A stretch of DNA of 40,217 nt from Natrinema thermotolerans DSM 11552 (GTDB lineage Archaea > Halobacteriota > Halobacteria > Halobacteriales > Natrialbaceae). A model generated the notes under the pieces. The model was not told the DNA's origin and did no database searches. It saw only the letters and a list, made by a program, of their open reading frames with translations. The DNA lies in the NCBI GenBank assembly GCA_000337115.1, contig AOIR01000034.1, forward strand, positions 61,025 to 101,241. The letters run 5' to 3'. The position numbers and the translations under genes are program-made. Shown in pieces: positions 36,924 to 40,217 of this stretch (its first letter is position 1; each line of letters starts with the position of its first letter).

Positions 36924-36944
36924 TCGAAGCCGGAACTACCGAAC

Positions 36945-36986
36945 ATGAGCGCACATATCACACGCACGACGGAGGACGATAACTGA
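36945..36986 (+). CDS. Possible 13-codon leader peptide coupled to E3
   Basis: ATG at 36945 opens a frame encoding MSAHITRTTEDDN, whose TGA (36984-36986) overlaps the E3 ATG (36986-36988) as TGATG. It sits in the 62-bp gap between E2 and E3, where the other genes of this operon are separated by 1-3 bp. It may serve translational coupling, or be fortuitous. There is no other evidence of translation. Confidence 0.35.
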   Translation: MSAHITRTTEDDN

Positions 36987-38503
36987 TGGTCGTTGGAGAC
37001 GTCACCACCGGCACGGACGTACTGGTCATCGGCGCGGGTCCCGCGGGCTACGTGGCCGCGATCCGCGCGGGGCAGCTCGATCTCGACGTCACGCTCGTCG
37101 AGAAAGACGCCTATGGAGGGACCTGCCTGAACTACGGGTGTATCCCCTCGAAGGCGCTGATTACCGCCACCGACGTGGCTCACGACGCCGCGACCGCCGA
37201 GGAGATTGGGGTCCACGCCGACCCGGAGATCGACCTCGGCGAGATGATGACGTGGAAAGACGGCGTCGTCGACCAGCTCACGGGCGGCGTCGAGAAGCTC
37301 TGTAAGGCCAATGGAGTCTCCTTGCTCGAGGGGACCGCCCGCTTCGCCGGCGAGAACACCGCCCGCGTCTCCCACAGCGGCGAGGGTCAGGGCTCGGAGA
37401 GCCTCGAGTTCGAACACGCGGTCATCGCGACCGGCTCCCGCCCCATCGAGATCCCCAATTTCGACTTCGGCGACGGGCCCGTACTGGACTCGAGACAGGC
37501 ACTCGCCCTCGAGTCGGTGCCGGACTCGCTCGTCGTCGTCGGCGCGGGCTATATCGGAATGGAGCTGGCAAGCGTCTTCGCCAAACTGGGGACCGACGTG
37601 ACTGTCATCGAGATGCTCGACTCGATCCTCCCGGGATACGACGACGATCTCAAACGCCCCGTCAAAGGGCGGGCGACCGACCTCGGGATCGAGTTCGAAT
37701 TCGGGTATACCGCGTCGGAGTGGCACGAGCGCGACGGCGATGACGGGATCCGCGTCGTCGCCGAACCGGCAGACAACGCCGCTGCCGATGGTGGGGGCGA
37801 GGCATCACACGCCTCGGAACAGGAGAGCGGTGAAACCGCGAGCGGCGCCGAAGCCGTCGAAGACGAGCGCCTCGAACTCGAGGCCGAGAAGGTACTCGTC
37901 GCCGTCGGCCGCCAACCCGTCTCGGACACCCTCGACCTCGAGGAAGCCGGCGTCGAGACCGACGATGCCGGCTTCGTTGAAACCGATTCGCGCGCACGCA
38001 CGAACCTCGAGCATATCTTCGCCGTCGGCGACGTCGCCGGCGAACCGATGCTCGCTCACAAGGGCAGCGCGGAGGGACAAGTCGCGGCCGAGGTCATCGC
38101 CGGCGAACCCGCCGCGATCGACTATCAGGCCATGCCCGCAGCCGTCTTCACCGACCCCGAAATCGGAACCGTCGGGATGACCGAACCCGAGGCCGCCGAG
38201 GCCGGCTTCGAACCCGTAACCGGCCAGTTCCCCTTCCGCGCGAGCGGTCGCGCGCTGACGACCGGCGACTCGGACGGCTTCGTCAAGGTCGTTGCCGACG
38301 AGGAATCCGGCTACCTTCTCGGTGCCTCGATCGTCGGTCCCGAAGCCTCGGAACTGATCGCCGAACTCGGCCTCGCGATCGAACTCGGCGCGACTCTCGA
38401 GGACGTCGCCGCGACGGTCCATACCCACCCCACGCTCTCGGAGTCAGTGATGGAAGCCGCCGAGAACGCGCTCGGGCACGCGATTCACACGCTGAATCGG
38501 TGA
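36986..38503 (+). CDS. Dihydrolipoyl dehydrogenase E3
   Basis: The 505-aa flavoprotein reoxidises the dihydrolipoyl group of E2 with NAD. The FAD motif is LVIGAGPAGYVAAIRA, the redox-active disulphide is C47/C52 in GGTCLNYGCIPSKA, the NAD-binding motif is VVVGAGYIGMELAS near residue 190, the FAD-ribityl motif IFAVGDVAGEPMLAHKG lies near 350, and the C-terminal active-site HTHPTLSE is present. An acidic insertion of about 30 residues (about 255-290, AAADGGGEASHASEQESG onward) separates two strands of the NAD domain and is encoded by the same 47-bp palindromic element as the E2 linker. It is the last gene of the operon. A hairpin (38505-38534) follows the stop. Confidence 0.95.
   Translation: MVVGDVTTGTDVLVIGAGPAGYVAAIRAGQLDLDVTLVEKDAYGGTCLNYGCIPSKALITATDVAHDAATAEEIGVHADPEIDLGEMMTWKDGVVDQLTGGVEKLCKANGVSLLEGTARFAGENTARVSHSGEGQGSESLEFEHAVIATGSRPIEIPNFDFGDGPVLDSRQALALESVPDSLVVVGAGYIGMELASVFAKLGTDVTVIEMLDSILPGYDDDLKRPVKGRATDLGIEFEFGYTASEWHERDGDDGIRVVAEPADNAAADGGGEASHASEQESGETASGAEAVEDERLELEAEKVLVAVGRQPVSDTLDLEEAGVETDDAGFVETDSRARTNLEHIFAVGDVAGEPMLAHKGSAEGQVAAEVIAGEPAAIDYQAMPAAVFTDPEIGTVGMTEPEAAEAGFEPVTGQFPFRASGRALTTGDSDGFVKVVADEESGYLLGASIVGPEASELIAELGLAIELGATLEDVAATVHTHPTLSESVMEAAENALGHAIHTLNR
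37798..37844 (+). repeat. 47-bp palindromic element inside E3 (copy 2)
   Basis: CGAGGC-ATCACAC-GCCTCG (37798-37816) and GCGGT-GAA-ACCGC (37827-37839) match copy 1 in order, spacing and reading frame. Relative to copy 1 the second hairpin has two changes (C to T, G to A) that restore each other's pairing. It encodes GEASHASEQESGETAS. Confidence 0.8.
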
Positions 38504-38504
38504 C

Positions 38505-38534
38505 GCCGGCCATCGAACGAACGAGCGGGCCGGC
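38505..38534 (+). terminator. Hairpin after the E3 gene (operon terminator candidate)
   Basis: The arms GCCGGCC (38505-38511) and GGCCGGC (38528-38534) are perfect 7-bp inverted repeats, with a 16-base loop, one base after the TGA. No T-run follows. The 222-bp gap to the next gene shows no other feature. Confidence 0.45.
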
Positions 38535-38726
38535 ATAATCGCCCCGATTCCACGCCGGCACGTTGAACACCGGTTTGCCGCCGTCGACTCACGGATCGAC
38601 GTACGAGTCGTCGAGGACGGTATCACAACTCCGTGCCACTACGATTGCTCGACGCTTCTCGAGGTAGAATCGAGACGAGAACGCCACAACAGTCAGTTAC
38701 GTCTGCGGCCGTGACACGGCGCCCGC

Positions 38727-39023
38727 TCACTGTGCGTACATCGAGTACGCGATCACGAGAAAACCGATCAACACGAGCAGACTCTCGAGCAAGATCCCCG
38801 TCACGAGCGCGACGCCGAGTACCTCGTACAGCATGCCGGCCAGGACGAACCCGAGCGTCACGATCCCGAACCCGGCCGCGAGATAGCCAAGCGCCGGCTG
38901 GCGCGTCCGTCGATAGGCCTTGAAGGCGAAGTACGTGATGACGCTTCCGACCACGAGGACGAGCGTCTTCACGACCGCCAGTGCGAGCATCGTTTCCGTC
39001 GGACCGGCAGGGAACGGGTTCAT
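38727..39023 (-). CDS. Small three-helix membrane protein (DUF7521-like)
   Basis: The 98-aa product begins MNPFPAGPTETMLALAVVKTLVLVVGSVITYFAFKAYRRTRQPALGYLAAGFGIVTLG pattern. It has three hydrophobic helices (about 13-33, 43-63 and 70-93) and a short C-terminus. The ATG at 39023 overlaps the 3' end of the winged-helix gene by four bases (ATGA), so they are translationally coupled and should function together. I recall this pair (winged helix plus small membrane protein) as conserved in haloarchaea; the role is unknown. One hypothesis is that the membrane partner modulates the regulator. Confidence 0.78.
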   Translation of the reverse strand: MNPFPAGPTETMLALAVVKTLVLVVGSVITYFAFKAYRRTRQPALGYLAAGFGIVTLGFVLAGMLYEVLGVALVTGILLESLLVLIGFLVIAYSMYAQ

Positions 39024-39397
39024 GTTTCCTTTCGCACCTCCGACCACAGCTCCGCGAGTCGCTCGTCGGCGGTCCGGGCCGGCCGCTCGATCTCGACCGT
39101 CAACTGCCGCTCCTCGTCCAGCCCCAGCGTAATCTCGTCGAACGCGACCGAGTACTTGCTCGCGTGGTGGCCGTCCTGTCGAATCTCGGTCGACTCCTCG
39201 AGCAGCGTCGCCTCGGTCAGCAACTCGAGTTTCCGGTATAGCGTCGACTGCGGGATCTCACACCGCTTCGTAAGTTCCGATGCAGTCATGGGTTCCTCGA
39301 GGTTGCGGATTATCTCACGGCAGTCGGGATCGTCCAGCGCAGAGCAGATCTCCTCCGCGGACGGCGTCGACTCCGAAGCGAACGGGTCCCGGACCAT
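39020..39397 (-). CDS. Winged-helix DNA-binding protein
   Basis: The 125-aa regulator has a winged-helix domain at about residues 10-80: EEICSALDDPDCREIIRNLEEP, then MTASELTKRCEIPQSTLYRKLELLTEATLLEES, which is a clear ArsR/MarR-like HTH with the recognition helix IPQSTLYRKLELL. The wing and a beta-rich tail (YSVAFDEITLGLDEERQLTVEI) follow. It overlaps the downstream membrane-protein gene by four bases. A minus-strand TATA-like CCGATAAACC lies at about 39422-39431, and a perfect 8-bp dyad lies 30-55 bp upstream of that, a candidate autoregulatory site. Effector unknown. Confidence 0.85.
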   Translation of the reverse strand: MVRDPFASESTPSAEEICSALDDPDCREIIRNLEEPMTASELTKRCEIPQSTLYRKLELLTEATLLEESTEIRQDGHHASKYSVAFDEITLGLDEERQLTVEIERPARTADERLAELWSEVRKET

Positions 39398-39718
39398 TCG
39401 TCCCTACGTTACGACGCACGTGGTTTATCGGCATCGATGCGTCTCGCGCCGCTCGAACGGCCCGTTCATACTGGTTGACATGAACGGTCGGCAGCGATCG
39501 GTGACACGAAGCCTTCTTGCGCGTCCGCGCTCGAGAACGACGCACGCGGGTATCATCCGGCCCGACTCCCTACGAGGGTGGGATGACCGGCCGACCTCCG
39601 CCCGCGTGACATTCTCGGCGACCATCGCACTGCTCGAGCGACTGGTGTTTTAATAGCAACACGTCCCCCTTTTCTCGTGGAAAACCGTGCCATGGTATCG
39701 GGATCCGATGCGGGAACC
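39398..39718. other. Gene-free interval between the winged-helix gene and the rRNA promoters
   Basis: Apart from the TATA (39422-39431) and dyad (39462-39487) of the winged-helix gene, I see no gene in these 321 bp. A TTTTAATAGC near 39646-39655, inside GTGTT-N8-AACAC (39643-39660), might be a further promoter element for rightward transcription. The rest looks like unconserved spacer. Confidence 0.4.
39462..39487. promoter_or_regulatory. 8-bp dyad CCGTTCAT-N10-ATGAACGG upstream of the winged-helix gene
   Basis: The arms 39462-39469 and 39480-39487 are exact inverted repeats; the dyad is 26 bp long, the same overall size as the dyad at 16361-16386 before the other winged-helix gene. It lies upstream of the TATA, compatible with a dimeric regulator. 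Confidence 0.45.
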
Positions 39719-39765
39719 GTTCGACGGCCTTATATACTACCCGGGCACTCGATTGTAATGCGAAC
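39719..39765 (+). promoter_or_regulatory. rRNA operon promoter P1
   Basis: GTTCGACGGCCTTATATACT is followed by CCCGGGCACTCGATTGTAAT and GCGAAC. The TTCGACGG upstream element, the TTATA box and the conserved start region with TGTAATGCGAAC agree closely with the haloarchaeal 16S rRNA promoter pattern I recall from Halobacterium. The start is expected near 39757. Confidence 0.8.
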
Positions 39766-39847
39766 AACGCGGCGCTCGCCGCCGCGTCCTTCGGCCGTTA
39801 CCCGGCACGGAGGAACTGCACATCCGCTCTCGACGCTCGTCGGTTCG

Positions 39848-39890
39848 TTCCGACGGCCTTATGGACACTCGAGGGTTCCGTTGAAGACGT
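39848..39890 (+). promoter_or_regulatory. rRNA operon promoter P2
   Basis: TTCCGACGGCCTTATGGACA is followed by CTCGAGGGTTCCGTTGAAGA. It has the same GACGGCCTTAT core as P1, 129 bp further on. The start is expected about 25 bp after the box. Confidence 0.7.
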
Positions 39891-39917
39891 GGTCATAGCC
39901 GGTTTCCGGCCGTGACA

Positions 39918-39962
39918 GTCCGGTGCCCTTATACGTGTCCGGGCGTTCAGTTGTGATCGCAC
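39918..39962 (+). promoter_or_regulatory. rRNA operon promoter P3
   Basis: AGTCCGGTGCCCTTATACGT precedes GTCCGGGCGTTCAGTTGTGA. Together with GGTTTCCGG upstream it forms one unit of an approximate tandem duplication with P4. The TTATA box is at 39929. Confidence 0.75.
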
Positions 39963-39998
39963 ACGCCCTCGCCGGATGCGGTTTCCGGCGTGGCCGCG

Positions 39999-40044
39999 AT
40001 CCGACGCCCTTATATGCTCGAGGGCATTCGGATGTGAATGCAAA
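39999..40044 (+). promoter_or_regulatory. rRNA operon promoter P4
   Basis: ATCCGACGCCCTTATATGCT is followed by CGAGGGCATTCGGATGTGAA. The TTATA box is at 40010, 81 bp after P3, and GGTTTCCGG stands upstream of both, so P3 and P4 look duplicated. Confidence 0.75.
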
Positions 40045-40091
40045 AGACGATGTGATCGACGGGCCGTTCAACTCGGTCCGTCATCTCGGAC

Positions 40092-40139
40092 GGTTCGAAC
40101 CCGAAGGGGTTTTATACTCCAGACGGTGTACGAATACGT
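40092..40139 (+). promoter_or_regulatory. rRNA operon promoter P5
   Basis: GGTTCGAACCCGAAGGGGTT leads into TTATACTCC (box at 40112). It is the most divergent of the five and the last before the leader; initiation is expected near 40135-40140. Confidence 0.65.
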
Positions 40140-40217
40140 CCGAAGGAAATGAGGATTCCACCCCTGCGGTCCGCCGTACAGATGGGATCTGATGTTAGCC
40201 TTGGTAGTTCGGTGACG
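40140..40217 (+). ncRNA. Partial 5' leader of the pre-rRNA (16S upstream spacer)
   Basis: After P5 the sequence contains CCACCCCTGCGGTCCGCCGT, then ACAGATGGGATCTGATGTTA and GCCTTGGTAGTTCGG. The segment resembles haloarchaeal pre-16S leader as I recall it. The mature 16S 5' end (ATTCCGGTTGATCC) has not yet been reached, so the rRNA genes themselves are outside the window. Confidence 0.65.

Noticed and set aside
39719-40139. Repeated blocks considered as CRISPR or integrated-element repeats
   Set aside because: Units are spaced unevenly (70-129 bp), carry a TATA box each and match rRNA promoter form.
1-40217. tRNA genes, insertion sequences, complete CRISPR arrays, prophage genes
   Set aside because: Looked for tRNA T-arm patterns, transposase or integrase motifs and regular repeat-spacer blocks and saw none; a dedicated search could still find weak cases.

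Overview
The window reads as chromosomal DNA of a haloarchaeon (Halobacteria, probably Natrialbales-like; the genus is inference). Four things support this: high GC, strongly acidic proteins, leaderless or very short-leader genes behind TTTAWA-like TATA boxes, and families typical of the group. These families include MC1 chromosomal protein, archaeal PheST and TrpRS, the long fused EndA, Tat lipoproteins, and an OADHC/PDH-type operon beside lipA. No phage, insertion sequence, CRISPR array or tRNA gene was recognised. The right edge (about 39.7-40.2 kb) carries five tandem rRNA-type promoters and an rRNA leader, so an rRNA operon should begin just beyond the window.

Layout. 1-4.2 kb: end of an unknown gene, an SDR oxidoreductase, a GIDE-like membrane protein, Hsp20, a peroxiredoxin, a 53-aa membrane peptide and prephenate dehydratase (pheA). 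4.3-6.8 kb: a NarK-type nitrate/nitrite transporter with an AT-rich, palindrome-bearing upstream region, then MC1 divergent from a small AbrB-like protein. 6.9-16.4 kb: pheS-pheT, an unknown disordered protein, a two-PAS histidine kinase, trpS and a winged-helix regulator. 16.4-20.4 kb: a possible nucleoside-deoxyribosyltransferase/TIR-like protein, an ornithine-cyclodeaminase homologue, EndA and a zinc-ribbon protein with a NucS-like N-terminus. 20.6-25.8 kb: a same-strand run of secreted and membrane proteins, described below. 25.8-32 kb: a DJ-1/PfpI protein, a HAD hydrolase, a Ski2-type helicase, membrane proteins and a lower-GC Tat protein. 31.9-38.5 kb: lipA, then the four-gene 2-oxoacid dehydrogenase operon (E1 alpha, E1 beta, E2, E3). 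LipA supplies the lipoyl group that E2 uses and E3 reoxidises. 38.7-39.4 kb: a winged-helix/membrane-protein pair. 39.4-40.2 kb: the rRNA promoter region.

The best candidate for an undescribed system is 21.8-25.8 kb. Two paralogous small secreted proteins and two paralogous four-helix membrane proteins sit next to a membrane-anchored helix-turn-helix protein and a further secreted coiled-coil-like protein. The promoter of the first secreted gene carries six T-tracts spaced 10-11 bp apart. Related, shorter arrays, including a shared CGCCGATTTGA, lie upstream of other secreted-protein genes here. Other notable structure includes one 47-bp palindromic element present in frame in both E2 and E3, an intergenic element present in inverted orientation at 18.1 and 26.8 kb, and several exact palindromes overlapping predicted transcription starts. 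All functional statements rest on reading the sequence and recalling families; no search was run.
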